From NCBI GenBank assembly GCA_035650475.1, contig DASRHP010000001.1, forward strand, positions 62,001 to 126,000: DNA of 64,000 nt, in the 5' to 3' direction. The notes beneath the pieces were generated by a model. It was not told the DNA's origin. It was given only the letters and a program-made list of their open reading frames with translations, and searched no databases. Position 1 is the first letter of the stretch; each line of letters opens with the position of its first letter. Positions 9,379-17,367 of the stretch are shown piece after piece. Source of the stretch: Candidatus Binataceae bacterium. GTDB taxonomy: Bacteria; Desulfobacterota; Binatia; Binatales; Binataceae. The position numbers were made by a program, and so were the translations under genes.

Positions 9379-9618
9379 TTGACAAGCTGGCCTCAAGGCG
9401 CGGCGTCGCGGCGCAAACTTCAATTGCGCCACCGCACGGCGCGGCGGAGCATAGTCGCAGTGTCCGTCGTGTTCTCACTGCTGTTGGGAATTTCAATCTG
9501 GAGTTTGTGGCCGCTGTCGGGCCTGTGGGTGATCGGCCTGTTCATCGGAATCGACTTCATCATCGACCGATGGACCGAGGTCGTGCTGGCACTGATGGCG
9601 CGGCCTACCGCCGCCTGA
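9379..9618 (+). pseudogene. HdeD-like C-terminal fragment
   Basis: From about 9448 the frame resembles the last two membrane segments of HdeD-family proteins (WPLSGLWVIGLFIGIDFI, then RWTEVVLALMAR). HdeD proteins are about 180 residues with six membrane segments; here only about 55 residues match, and the upstream codons are basic and unlike the family. The only starts are weak (TTG at 9379, GTG at 9460). I read it as a truncated remnant, though a short expressed two-helix protein is possible. It is divergent from the dioxygenase operon. Confidence 0.6.
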
Positions 9619-9685
9619 GCGAACGCGGCAGGCCTGTTACGCTTGCACCGCCTGTCAGTGGGCGGGCTGCGCCCCACCAAGACCG

Positions 9686-10849
9686 CTAGCCGGCGTTGGC
9701 GACGCGCGGCAGCACCTTGGTCGCGAACAGCTCGATCGTCTTCATCAGCCGGTCGTGCGCGAGCAGCCCGTTGTACATCCAGGCAAAGATCCACGTGATT
9801 GGCAGCCGCTTGAGCAGCCGCTCGAGCTGGCGCGTGACGCTGTCCACGGTGCCGATGAGCGCGAGGCTGTTATCGAAGAGGTCGGGCACCTCGCCGGTCT
9901 TTGGATCTTCCATCCCCTTGTAGAAGCCGAACGGATGGAACCATTCGCGGCCGCAGAAGAACCCGCTCTCGCGCCACAACGCGCGCGCCTCCTCGTCACT
10001 GTCCGCGATGATGACGTCGCGCAGCACGCCCATGCCCTGCCCCGCCGGGCGCCCAGAGACCTCGGCATAGACGTCGCACAGCTGGCGCTCGAAGGCCGGA
10101 AACAGCGGCGGCAGCACCGCAGTAACACCCTCCTGCGCGCACCACCGGATACTGCGTTCGGACGAGGCGAAAGGCTGGAAGAGCGGCGGATGCGGCTTCT
10201 GGAGCGGCTTGGGCACCACGCTGACCGCCTTGACCACTCCGTTCGTGACGCCCCTGCCCCATTTCGCCGTCGCCTCGATCGGCCACGGCGTCTCGCCCGG
10301 CGGCACCCGCCAGTACTTGCCGTCGTAGGCGAGCATGTCTTCAGTCCAGGCGGCCTTGATGATACGGAAGCACTCCTCGAAGGCGGCGCGGTTGGCGGCG
10401 TCGATCTCGTCGTGCTGATGGGGCTGGGCGCCGTGGATGCCGTGAGTCTGCTGGGCCATGATATCGACCCAGCGGCGCTGGTAGCCACGCGCGAAGCCGG
10501 CGTTGGCGCGCCCGCCGCTCATATGATCGAGCATCGCGATATCCTCGGCCACGCGGATCGGATTGTTGGCCGGCAGCACGATGCCGAGCTGGCCGACCCG
10601 GATCCGCCTGGTCTGCATCGCGATATACAAGTCGAGCAGCACGGGATTGTTGGAAAGCTCGAAGCCCTCGGCGTGAAAGTGATGCTCGGTGAAGCTGATC
10701 GAGTCGTAGCCGAGGCCGTCGGCGAGCTTGGCCTGCTCGGAGACCTCGCGCAGCATCTGGTCGTAGAGCTCGCCGCGCAACCCGACCATCCCCTTTTCGA
10801 TCTCGGCCTTGTTGCCGACCGAGGGCAGATAAAAGAGCGATACCTTCAT
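9686..10849 (-). CDS. LLM-class flavin-dependent oxidoreductase
   Basis: Luciferase-like monooxygenase using reduced flavin (FMN or F420 type not decidable here). It opens MKVSLFYLPSVGNK and shows the TIM-barrel pattern of the family: DGLGYDSISFTEHHF at the second strand, RIRVGQLGIVLPANNPIRVAED, and a central RANAGFARGYQ loop. Late in the protein, SLALIGTVDSVTRQLERL matches the usual conserved C-terminal 'G-T/S-P/V-D-x-V' element. 387 residues is typical. It lies convergent with the HdeD fragment. It may belong with the nearby dioxygenase and amidohydrolase as a catabolic set, which is inference from proximity. Confidence 0.9.
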   Translation of the reverse strand: MKVSLFYLPSVGNKAEIEKGMVGLRGELYDQMLREVSEQAKLADGLGYDSISFTEHHFHAEGFELSNNPVLLDLYIAMQTRRIRVGQLGIVLPANNPIRVAEDIAMLDHMSGGRANAGFARGYQRRWVDIMAQQTHGIHGAQPHQHDEIDAANRAAFEECFRIIKAAWTEDMLAYDGKYWRVPPGETPWPIEATAKWGRGVTNGVVKAVSVVPKPLQKPHPPLFQPFASSERSIRWCAQEGVTAVLPPLFPAFERQLCDVYAEVSGRPAGQGMGVLRDVIIADSDEEARALWRESGFFCGREWFHPFGFYKGMEDPKTGEVPDLFDNSLALIGTVDSVTRQLERLLKRLPITWIFAWMYNGLLAHDRLMKTIELFATKVLPRVANAG

Positions 10850-11061
10850 TCGTGCCTCGACTTGTGCGTCCCGCGCGGCACCGTTCCGCAGCGGTTGCGT
10901 GCGTACGCGCCGCTACTGTAAAACGCGCGCGCCGCGGCGGGCAAGCCGCGATCGTGTCCTCGACGCATCACAGGCGGCCGGGCAAATTCCCGCAATGGCG
11001 GGATCTGTTGCGCGTCTGATAGTCTCTTGGCGGCCATCCCGACGTTCGCCGGCTCAGCCGC

Positions 11062-11715
11062 ATGCGAAGATACAAGCAGCTAGCTTTGCTCTCTTGCATA
11101 GTGAGCCTGCTTGCGGGCGCGACGCGCTTAGAACCGCCGTCCGCCAACGCTGCCGAGACGGCTTCCATACCCGCTTCGCAGGCCGATTTGAATTCGCCCC
11201 CGCTTCCCTACAACGCCGTCGTGGCGCATGCGCCCCACGCGGCGCAACCGCCCACGTATGAGCCCGAACCGCCGGGGGTCGAGGAATACCTGGAGGCAGC
11301 CGAGGAAATTTCGCTGCTGGGGATGAACCTGAGGATCGAGGCGCGCCAGGGAATCCAGGGATTGCTGATCGTCGATATCGCGCCGCAAGGTCCGGCGGCG
11401 AGCGCCGGCCTGCATCCGTTCCAGCAGCGCGCGAAGGACCTGATTAATGGTGCCAGTATGCTGGCCGCGATGGCCTTTCCGCCCGCAGTGATAATCGGCC
11501 CAATCGTCGGCGCCATTCCCACGGGAGAAACTTACGACCTGGTGATCGGGGTTGACGGTTATCGGGTAAGTAACTTCATCGACCTCTATGCGCGCATGCG
11601 CGGCGTCCGCCCCGGAGAGATCGTCTATCTCAACGTCCTGCGCAACGGGCGTCGCGCGCAGGTGCCGGTGCGCGTGACCGCGCCCTTGCCGCCGATGCAA
11701 TCGTGGGTGCGATAA
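11062..11715 (+). CDS. Exported PDZ-like domain protein
   Basis: Probable periplasmic protein of 217 residues. The N-terminus is a signal sequence (LALLSCIVSLLAGATR). After a Pro/Ala-rich spacer, residues about 88-205 resemble a PDZ domain interrupted by a hydrophobic insert: GMNLRIEARQGIQGLLIVD (shown in part), VDIAPQGPAASAGLH, a Gly/Ala/Pro insert (AAMAFPPAVIIGPIVGAIP), then DLVIGVDGYRVSNFIDL and GEIVYLNVLRNGRR. No protease domain is attached. Its last 86 bases overlap the 3' end of the SGNH-hydrolase gene on the other strand, so the two transcripts would be complementary there. Confidence 0.65.
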   Translation: MRRYKQLALLSCIVSLLAGATRLEPPSANAAETASIPASQADLNSPPLPYNAVVAHAPHAAQPPTYEPEPPGVEEYLEAAEEISLLGMNLRIEARQGIQGLLIVDIAPQGPAASAGLHPFQQRAKDLINGASMLAAMAFPPAVIIGPIVGAIPTGETYDLVIGVDGYRVSNFIDLYARMRGVRPGEIVYLNVLRNGRRAQVPVRVTAPLPPMQSWVR

Positions 11716-13153
11716 CCCTGCGGCGCCGCGCGCCGCGATAAAGGTGTGCCTTACGCGGTCTCGCGGGCGCGGCCTGCGCGCTCGACGCGTTCGCCTGACC
11801 GTCCCGCGTCATCGCGCAGATCTCCGTCGCGAGCAGCTCACCGACGACGCGGTGTCCCTCCACGTTCCAGTGGCCCCACCCCGGCATGTAGCCGCTGACC
11901 CCGTGCAGAAAGGCATGATGCGCGTCGGCGTAACGCTGGAGCGGCTCGGCCAGGCTGAGCACCGCAAAGCCGTCGCGCTTGCCGAGCGTTTCGAGGCGCC
12001 GATTGAGATAAACCGGTTCAGGGAGCACCTTGCGGCGCAATTCGGGGTCGGGATACGCCTGCGCGGAGGCGTCCGCGATCATCAGCAGAAAACGCGCACC
12101 GTGGGCGTGCGACTCGCGCGCGATCTCCTCGATCAGCCTCTCAGTTACCTGCCAAGACTCTCTCCACTCCTTCTGCCGCGGCGGGCCGAGCAACGAGCCT
12201 TCCCATCGAAACCTCTGCTCGAGCTCTGACGCCGGCCGAGCGGACGCGGGCGCATGGTTCGGTCGTGCGTCCGGGAGCGTCCCGGGCTCGGCAGGCGGAG
12301 CGGCCGCTTTTCCGGGCGCGGGAGGCGGCTCCTGCTTGGGAGAGAAAAACACCCGGTGCTCGATCCATCGGTCGAGATGGAAAAACGGTACTACCACCGG
12401 CGCGTAGCTGAAATGGTAAATCAGTTCGCGGACGCGCGAGTTGATAATCAGCCCGTAGAGCGGCGCCAATCCCGGCCTGAGCTTGCGCCTGCCGTTCCAT
12501 TCGGCGGCGGCGACGTTGTCCTTAATCGACGGGGCTGAACGGAAACTGTCGTCCTCGGTCAGGCGGCCGTTTTGCAGCACGAAGTACGGGCGCGGACCCC
12601 ACGACCATGAGTCGTCGGTCGCGCGCGTGTTATCCCCCAGGTCGTTGGCGTAGAACTCCAGCACCACCAGGTCCGGCGACCATCGCAACACCCGCCGCCG
12701 CAGCATGATCAGCTCCTGCGCAGTGCCGAAGCCGTAAACGCCGAAATTCAGCACCTCGATTTTCCTGCCGCGCAGGCCGTCGCATCGCGCAAGCTCGCGC
12801 TCCACCACCGAGCAGAAATCTTCCGCCTGCGGCACCTGCAACGCCTCGGCGAAGGAGTCGCCGATCACCGCGATCCGGAACGTGCCCGGCGGCTTGGCGA
12901 TCGTGTACTCGCGGTTGTCGCGCATCCCGTAGCGGTTGAAGCTGACGAAGCCGTGCAACCCGTCCACCGGGTTGGGAAAGGTGATCCCCGGCTTGTGCGA
13001 CCATCCGGTGTAGTAATCGGCGCGCAGAAAGGTCGTCGTTGTAGGGTACGACAGCCCCGCAACACGCATCGCGAGCTCGGCGATGACGAGGGCGGCGAGC
13101 ACGCCGCCCAGCGCGAGCGCGGCGTTGGCGGCGACGCGCTTGACGACTCCCAC
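11630..13153 (-). CDS. Membrane-anchored SGNH/GDSL hydrolase
   Basis: Probable esterase or acyl/acetyl hydrolase facing the periplasm. An N-terminal membrane segment (ALALGGVLAALVIAELAMRV) anchors the protein. Block I is VIGDSFAEAL with the GDS nucleophile, block III is VVLEFYANDLGDN, and the C-terminal block is GHWNVEGHRV, where the catalytic His sits in NxxGH. The start is a GTG at 13153, 12 bases after mscL, so the two are probably one transcript. The last 65 residues are Ala/Arg-rich and read antisense into the PDZ-like gene; they may not be a real domain. Confidence 0.8.
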   Translation of the reverse strand: MGVVKRVAANAALALGGVLAALVIAELAMRVAGLSYPTTTTFLRADYYTGWSHKPGITFPNPVDGLHGFVSFNRYGMRDNREYTIAKPPGTFRIAVIGDSFAEALQVPQAEDFCSVVERELARCDGLRGRKIEVLNFGVYGFGTAQELIMLRRRVLRWSPDLVVLEFYANDLGDNTRATDDSWSWGPRPYFVLQNGRLTEDDSFRSAPSIKDNVAAAEWNGRRKLRPGLAPLYGLIINSRVRELIYHFSYAPVVVPFFHLDRWIEHRVFFSPKQEPPPAPGKAAAPPAEPGTLPDARPNHAPASARPASELEQRFRWEGSLLGPPRQKEWRESWQVTERLIEEIARESHAHGARFLLMIADASAQAYPDPELRRKVLPEPVYLNRRLETLGKRDGFAVLSLAEPLQRYADAHHAFLHGVSGYMPGWGHWNVEGHRVVGELLATEICAMTRDGQANASSAQAAPARPRKAHLYRGARRRRVIAPTIASAARARSRAPAPARDARCAGR

Positions 13154-13165
13154 GGGCCTTCGCGC

Positions 13166-13603
13166 TCAGGCGGCTGCCTTGAGCTCCGAGGTGCAATGCG
13201 GGCAGCGCACGGCCGCTATCGGAATCGCCGTCGCGCAGTACGGGCAGTCCCGGGTCGTCGGCGGTGGCGGCGCCTGCTTGTACAGGCGGTTGATTTGGCG
13301 CACCAAAATAAACACCGCGAAGGCGACAATTATGAAGTTGATAACGGAATTGATGAAGACGCCGTAGGCGATCGTCGCGGCGCCGGCCTTCTTGGCCGCG
13401 TCCAGACTCGGGTACTGGTTGCGCGAGAGGTTGATGAAGAGGTCGGAGAAATCGACCCGCCCGAGCAGCACACCGATCGGCGGCATGATCACGTTGTCAA
13501 CCAGCGACTTGACCACGCCGTTGAAGGCGGCGCCGACGATGATACCAACGGCCATGTCGATCACGCTGCCGCGCAGCGCGAACTCCTTGAATTCCTTGAG
13601 CAT
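13166..13603 (-). CDS. mscL: Large-conductance mechanosensitive channel MscL with C-terminal zinc ribbon
   Basis: Tension-gated pore that releases solutes during hypo-osmotic shock. It has the MscL start [20 protein letters not shown], the first helix [23 protein letters not shown] (shown split: [23 protein letters not shown]) and the second helix [19 protein letters not shown]. Instead of ending in the usual helical bundle, the tail carries two CxxC pairs, CPYC and CPHC, spaced like a zinc ribbon. The ATG at 13603 has a GGAGGAG ribosome-binding site. 145 residues. It is followed at 12 bases by the SGNH-hydrolase gene. Confidence 0.92.
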   Translation of the reverse strand: MLKEFKEFALRGSVIDMAVGIIVGAAFNGVVKSLVDNVIMPPIGVLLGRVDFSDLFINLSRNQYPSLDAAKKAGAATIAYGVFINSVINFIIVAFAVFILVRQINRLYKQAPPPPTTRDCPYCATAIPIAAVRCPHCTSELKAAA

Positions 13604-13706
13604 GCTTGAGGCTCCTCCGCCGTGGATGTTGCGCCAGCATAGCGCAGTGCCGCCGCCAAGGCGCGAATTGTACCCGGCAGGTTGAGTCCGCGAGAGGCGG
13701 TCGGTG

Positions 13707-13820
13707 GTGACTGCCGAAGATAAAGATCTCGTGGCGCGCGCTCGCGGAAGTGCGATAAAGACCCGGCGCGCCAGCGAGCTGAACAAGATGCTCGACGACC
13801 TCGCCTCCGGCAGCCCGTAG
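13707..13820 (+). CDS. Possible 37-residue small protein
   Basis: A short plus-strand frame starts at GTG 13707 (or 13704) and ends at TAG 13820, reading [16 protein letters not shown] and then a basic-acidic helix ending [20 protein letters not shown] motif lies at 13692-13697, nine bases upstream of the start. The composition (strongly amphipathic, charged) looks like a real peptide, but no family is recognised and it may be chance. Confidence 0.3.
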   Translation: MTAEDKDLVARARGSAIKTRRASELNKMLDDLASGSP

Positions 13821-13829
13821 GCCTTCGCC

Positions 13830-15314
13830 CTACCCGGCGGCGCGGGTGTCGATCGGGCGCATGGGATGGGCGACCAGCCAGGCCGCGGCCTCGCTCTCGA
13901 CCCGCGTGCCGTTGAAGAACCCCGGATTCATCCCGCCCCAGAACTCGACCGGATTGGCAAAGACAAATTCGCGAAAGTCGTCCGCCGTGATCAGGCCGTC
14001 GTCCACCAGTTCATGCGCCTCGGGCAAGACCTCGCGCATGTCGGGGACGTCGAAATGGCCGATGTCGGAGCCGAAGAGCGCCCTCAGCCGCGCGCCGTAC
14101 GGATTGACCCGCGCGTTGAAGCCCCACGCGTTGAGCGGATCGTCGGCCTCGCATCCGAAATAAAAGTTGCGACAGAACAGTTCGCGGAAGTCCTCCGGCC
14201 GCTCGATGCCGCAGGCCGCAAAGTCATCACACAGCTCGCTGCCCGGCATCCCGGGCACCGCGCCCTCGCCCTCGGGCGTCCAGCTCCTGAGCTTGTCGGC
14301 CCACGACGCGCCGCCGTAGCGATTGAACAGTTCGGCGAGCCGCGCGCGGTCGAGATTAGCCGGATCGACCTCGGCCAGCGCATCTGCGTTGCGTTTTTTC
14401 CAGTGCCCGATAAGGTCCGCATACAGGTTGCACGCCCATCCGACGCCGCCCTCCAGAAAGGCGAATTTCAGCGTTGGAAACCGACGGGTCACGCCGCCGA
14501 GGAACAGCGCCTTGCAGATCGCCTCGCCGGCGACCGCGAAATGCCCGATATGGTTGTAAGTAAAGTTCGACACCGACACGCGCATCCCGTAGCCCCGCCC
14601 GCTGGAATGAAAGGTCGGCGCAAGGCCGAGCTCGACGCATTTCGCCCATACCGGGTCGTAGTCGTAAGCGCTGTCGAGACCCAGCATGTCGAGCCAAGTG
14701 GCATAACGTGCCAGCTCCGGCGAGCGCCGCGCGAGCGCCGGAATCGGCCTCTTGATCACGCTCGCCATCACCACCACTTTCAGCCTCAGCGTCTTGCTGA
14801 CGTACTCGAGCTCCTCGATCGCCTCCTGCGGCGTGGTCATCGGGATGACCGCGGCGGGTGTCATCCGGTCGGCGTACTCGCGGAACTGCTCGGCGACATA
14901 CGTGTTGAAAGCGCGCGAGGTTGCCCGGCGCAGCTCGTCGTTGCCGATAAACGGCACCGCAAGCCCGGTCGTCGGATAAAGCACGCAGAAATCCAAGCCG
15001 AGTTCGTCGAGCCGCTCGTGGAGCAGCCGCGGCACCATCGCGGTCGCCCGATCGAGGGTGTTCCTGGTCGGGAAGGCCCACCACGCCTGCTGCGGGCGGC
15101 GCATCTCACGCCGCTCTTCCAGCGGCAGACGCAGATCACGCACGACCTTCTCGTCGCGCGAGCGAAACGCTTCCGCCAGGCTCCGCCCGCCGACGCGTTC
15201 GAGGTACTCGCAGATAACCGGCCCGAATTCGAGCCAGTGGCCGTCGGAGTCGATTACGGGATGGCTAAGGCGCGCGCGGATCGCCGCAGGGTCAGCCGCG
15301 TGAATGGACGACAT
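13830..15314 (-). CDS. Amidohydrolase-2 family metal-dependent hydrolase
   Basis: TIM-barrel hydrolase or decarboxylase of the amidohydrolase-2 group. Early strand motif VIDSDGHW (an HxD/DxH-like start with the first metal site degenerate), then [19 protein letters not shown] with the barrel histidine, [12 protein letters not shown] and finally [13 protein letters not shown] with the catalytic aspartate. The 494 residues fit the long subfamily common in soil bacteria that degrade hydrocarbons or lignin-type aromatics. Substrate is unknown. The gene stands alone on the minus strand near the dioxygenase and flavin oxidoreductase genes; a shared pathway is only suggested by that proximity. Confidence 0.85.
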   Translation of the reverse strand: MSSIHAADPAAIRARLSHPVIDSDGHWLEFGPVICEYLERVGGRSLAEAFRSRDEKVVRDLRLPLEERREMRRPQQAWWAFPTRNTLDRATAMVPRLLHERLDELGLDFCVLYPTTGLAVPFIGNDELRRATSRAFNTYVAEQFREYADRMTPAAVIPMTTPQEAIEELEYVSKTLRLKVVVMASVIKRPIPALARRSPELARYATWLDMLGLDSAYDYDPVWAKCVELGLAPTFHSSGRGYGMRVSVSNFTYNHIGHFAVAGEAICKALFLGGVTRRFPTLKFAFLEGGVGWACNLYADLIGHWKKRNADALAEVDPANLDRARLAELFNRYGGASWADKLRSWTPEGEGAVPGMPGSELCDDFAACGIERPEDFRELFCRNFYFGCEADDPLNAWGFNARVNPYGARLRALFGSDIGHFDVPDMREVLPEAHELVDDGLITADDFREFVFANPVEFWGGMNPGFFNGTRVESEAAAWLVAHPMRPIDTRAAG

Positions 15315-15487
15315 CGTAAGTCCTCCGTCACCGGCCCACCGGACGCTGAGCGTGTCGACGGACCGGAGTGCTGGAAGTTACGAGTCTGGTTTCGTCGTTT
15401 CGCCCGCCCCCTGTCAAGCCTAGGCAGTACGCAGTGTCAGGAGGTCAAACGGCTCGGCAAAGAGCTCGAGGAAAGGGTCGGCTCGTG

Positions 15488-15799
15488 TCAGGACCGCTCC
15501 TCGTCGGCGGGCCCTTTGCCGATGAAGTAGCGGCGGGGTTCGGCCATAGGAGCCTGAAACAACGGCACTGCCTGGATCGGAGCGGCTGCGGAGGCCGTCG
15601 CCGCTGTGGGCGGCTCTTCGACCGGCTCGTGGGATGACTTTTCAATCCTGCCGTGCAGCCACGAAAAGGGACCATCCGAGGTGGCGTGGCGCTTGCGGGA
15701 ATGGCGAACGTATTTATCGAGCACCATGACGACTCCGATGCCGACTCCCAGGACAAGAAGCCACCAGAACAGGAAATCACCCGCCATTTGGATCAGCAT
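15488..15799 (-). CDS. Small single-span membrane protein
   Basis: Unrecognised 103-residue protein with one N-terminal membrane segment (FLFWWLLVLGVGIGVVMVL), a basic stop-transfer patch (RHSRKRH) and a Pro/Ala/Glu-rich cytosolic tail. An AGAAAGGG motif precedes the ATG at 15799 by about six bases. It is flanked by unrelated genes. Confidence 0.55.
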   Translation of the reverse strand: MLIQMAGDFLFWWLLVLGVGIGVVMVLDKYVRHSRKRHATSDGPFSWLHGRIEKSSHEPVEEPPTAATASAAAPIQAVPLFQAPMAEPRRYFIGKGPADEERS

Positions 15800-16096
15800 C
15801 TTTAACCCTTTCTCGTCATTTCATACAACCATAAATAGCGTTTAGCAAAGACAGAACGGTAAATAACATGTCATATCGTCTAATGCAACACCTGACCGAG
15901 CCTCTCATGGTCAGCCCGCTCAACCTGTGCTTCACCTCCGGACAGCCCGTTTCGCGGCGGATCCATCCCTGCAGCAACGCGATCGTCTATGAGCGCCTTA
16001 GAACTGCGGAATGAACTTCCCTCGCTTGCCGTGGGTCCCTTCCGACGGCCCGGGGATTGCTCCACGCTGTTACTGACCCGGCTACTGGAGAGCGCG

Positions 16097-16627
16097 ATGC
16101 ACGAGAGGATCCTGATCGTAGACGCTTGCCGCGAGACGCTAGATCTCGCCAGGCGTGTCCTCGCCAACGAACGCTATGACGTGGAGGTCGCGAGTAGCGC
16201 CGAACAGGCGCTGGAAATCGCGCAAAGGCTGCGGCCGCAACTTATCCTGACCGACCTGCGGCTGCCCGGCCCTATGGGCGCGCTCGGGATGGTCGCCTGG
16301 CTAAGGGCACAGCCGGCGCTTCGCCGCGCTGCCATAATGGTCGTGACGACGGACGCCTCAGAGGCCGAGCACGAGGAGGCGCTCGCATCTGGCTGCGACG
16401 AGTTCATCTCGCAACCGCTGACGACGGCGATGTTGCGCGAGCGCGTATCGAGATGGGTCTCGAGGGACCCTGCGGCGAGCCGACTCTCCCCTAGCGGCGG
16501 GAGCTGGTTGCGGCGGCTTTTCGGACCTGCCCGCCGCAGGCTTGAGGTCAAGGAAATTCCCGCCTACAGGGCAGGAAGCCGGCTGCCCGTGGCCGACCAT
16601 TTTGCACCGCCGTCGCGGTCGCGCTAG
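16097..16627 (+). CDS. Response-regulator receiver protein with altered active site
   Basis: A CheY-like receiver fills residues 1-125, followed by a basic tail of about 50 residues with no recognised output domain. The phospho-acceptor is probably D53 (LILTDLRLPG) and the threonine is at 84/85 (MVVTTDAS). The beta1 acidic pair is reduced to one aspartate (ILIVDACRE), and the invariant lysine is replaced by Q106 (FISQPLT), which usually impairs phosphorylation-driven switching. I chose the ATG at 16097 because TGGAGAG lies six bases upstream and the receiver begins right there. No kinase is adjacent. Confidence 0.8.
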   Translation: MHERILIVDACRETLDLARRVLANERYDVEVASSAEQALEIAQRLRPQLILTDLRLPGPMGALGMVAWLRAQPALRRAAIMVVTTDASEAEHEEALASGCDEFISQPLTTAMLRERVSRWVSRDPAASRLSPSGGSWLRRLFGPARRRLEVKEIPAYRAGSRLPVADHFAPPSRSR

Positions 16628-16753
16628 CTCTCGACCCTGAGCCTGAAGCTAAGCCCCAGCCTCGACCTGCACGCTACATATGCGTCAAAGCTGTACAGTT
16701 TGCTTAAAAACGCGTAGGATTGACTATTAGATCGCTACGGGGGCCGATTGGTA

Positions 16754-16879
16754 ATGCTGGGCAGGAAAAAGGTTGCGTTTCACGAGAACCATTTCGCTGA
16801 AAACGCCGGCATGTTCATCTTCACGCTCGGCGCTCTGCTCGGACTGTGGTACCTCGTGACCACCGTAATTAACTGGTAG
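16754..16879 (+). CDS. 41-residue membrane microprotein
   Basis: Short frame from ATG 16754 to TAG 16879. It has a polar basic start (MLGRKKVAFHENHFAENAG) and then one hydrophobic span (MFIFTLGALLGLWYLVTTV) ending INW. A purine-rich GGGGG run lies upstream. No family is recognised. The clean split into a basic head and one membrane helix makes chance unlikely. It is convergent with the Flp-type pilin gene. Confidence 0.5.
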   Translation: MLGRKKVAFHENHFAENAGMFIFTLGALLGLWYLVTTVINW

Positions 16880-16910
16880 CGAAACAGGTCGAGCGACCGT
16901 TCTTCGCCGC

Positions 16911-16929
16911 CCGGGAGCAAGCTGCCCGG
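16911..16929. terminator. Hairpin between convergent small genes
   Basis: CCGGGAGC pairs with GCT-CCCGG across an AA loop (one bulged G). It lies between the stop of the 41-residue gene (16879) and the stop of the pilin gene (16969). There is no T run, so terminator function is uncertain. Confidence 0.3.
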
Positions 16930-16968
16930 CGCGTCGGTGCCGGTGATCTCCCGAAGAGAGAGGGGGCT

Positions 16969-17211
16969 TTAGGCGCTGCTGAGCGTGCTGTCCTCCCCGC
17001 TCACGAGTTTGCTCACCGTATTACCCATGACCTGGTAGGCCGCGAAAACCACAAGTGCGATAGCGGCCAGGATTAGCGCGTACTCGGTCATGGATTGCGC
17101 TCGCAGGCGGCCGATCACAATCTCGCGAAAGCGAACGAAGAGCCCTGAAATAGTCTCCATCAGGGAGCAACTCCTGAGCGCGACCATAATTTTCCCGCTT
17201 TGATGTGTCAA
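16969..17211 (-). CDS. Flp/Fap-type (type IVb) pilin
   Basis: Small pilin of the Flp family, which builds Tad-type adhesive pili. The signature is SMTEYALILAAIALVVFAAYQ: hydrophobic helix beginning just after a T-E-Y motif, with E5 after the presumed cleavage. The residue before the QSMTEY segment is Ala, where Gly is usual for the prepilin peptidase. I give the longest start (17211); an ATG at 17160 (METISGLF) is an equally good start and gives a length (about 63 residues) closer to the family. No Tad secretion ATPase, prepilin peptidase or CpaB-type gene is in the window, so the pilin is an orphan here. Confidence 0.8.
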   Translation of the reverse strand: MTHQSGKIMVALRSCSLMETISGLFVRFREIVIGRLRAQSMTEYALILAAIALVVFAAYQVMGNTVSKLVSGEDSTLSSA

Positions 17212-17367
17212 CAGAACTTTTGACGCCCCAAGAGCTTGGAAATGTCAATTATGGCGCCCCTCCTCTCAACAAGAGAGCCATGGTTGGACCCTGGACAGGG
17301 CCGCCCTCTCGGTCTCCCTAGGTGCCGCGCCGTGGCGCCGGTCCGTCTTGTGCGCTAGCTGTGTCGT

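Noticed and set aside
13866-15530. Plus-strand open frame opposite the amidohydrolase
   Set aside because: Shadow of the real minus-strand gene.
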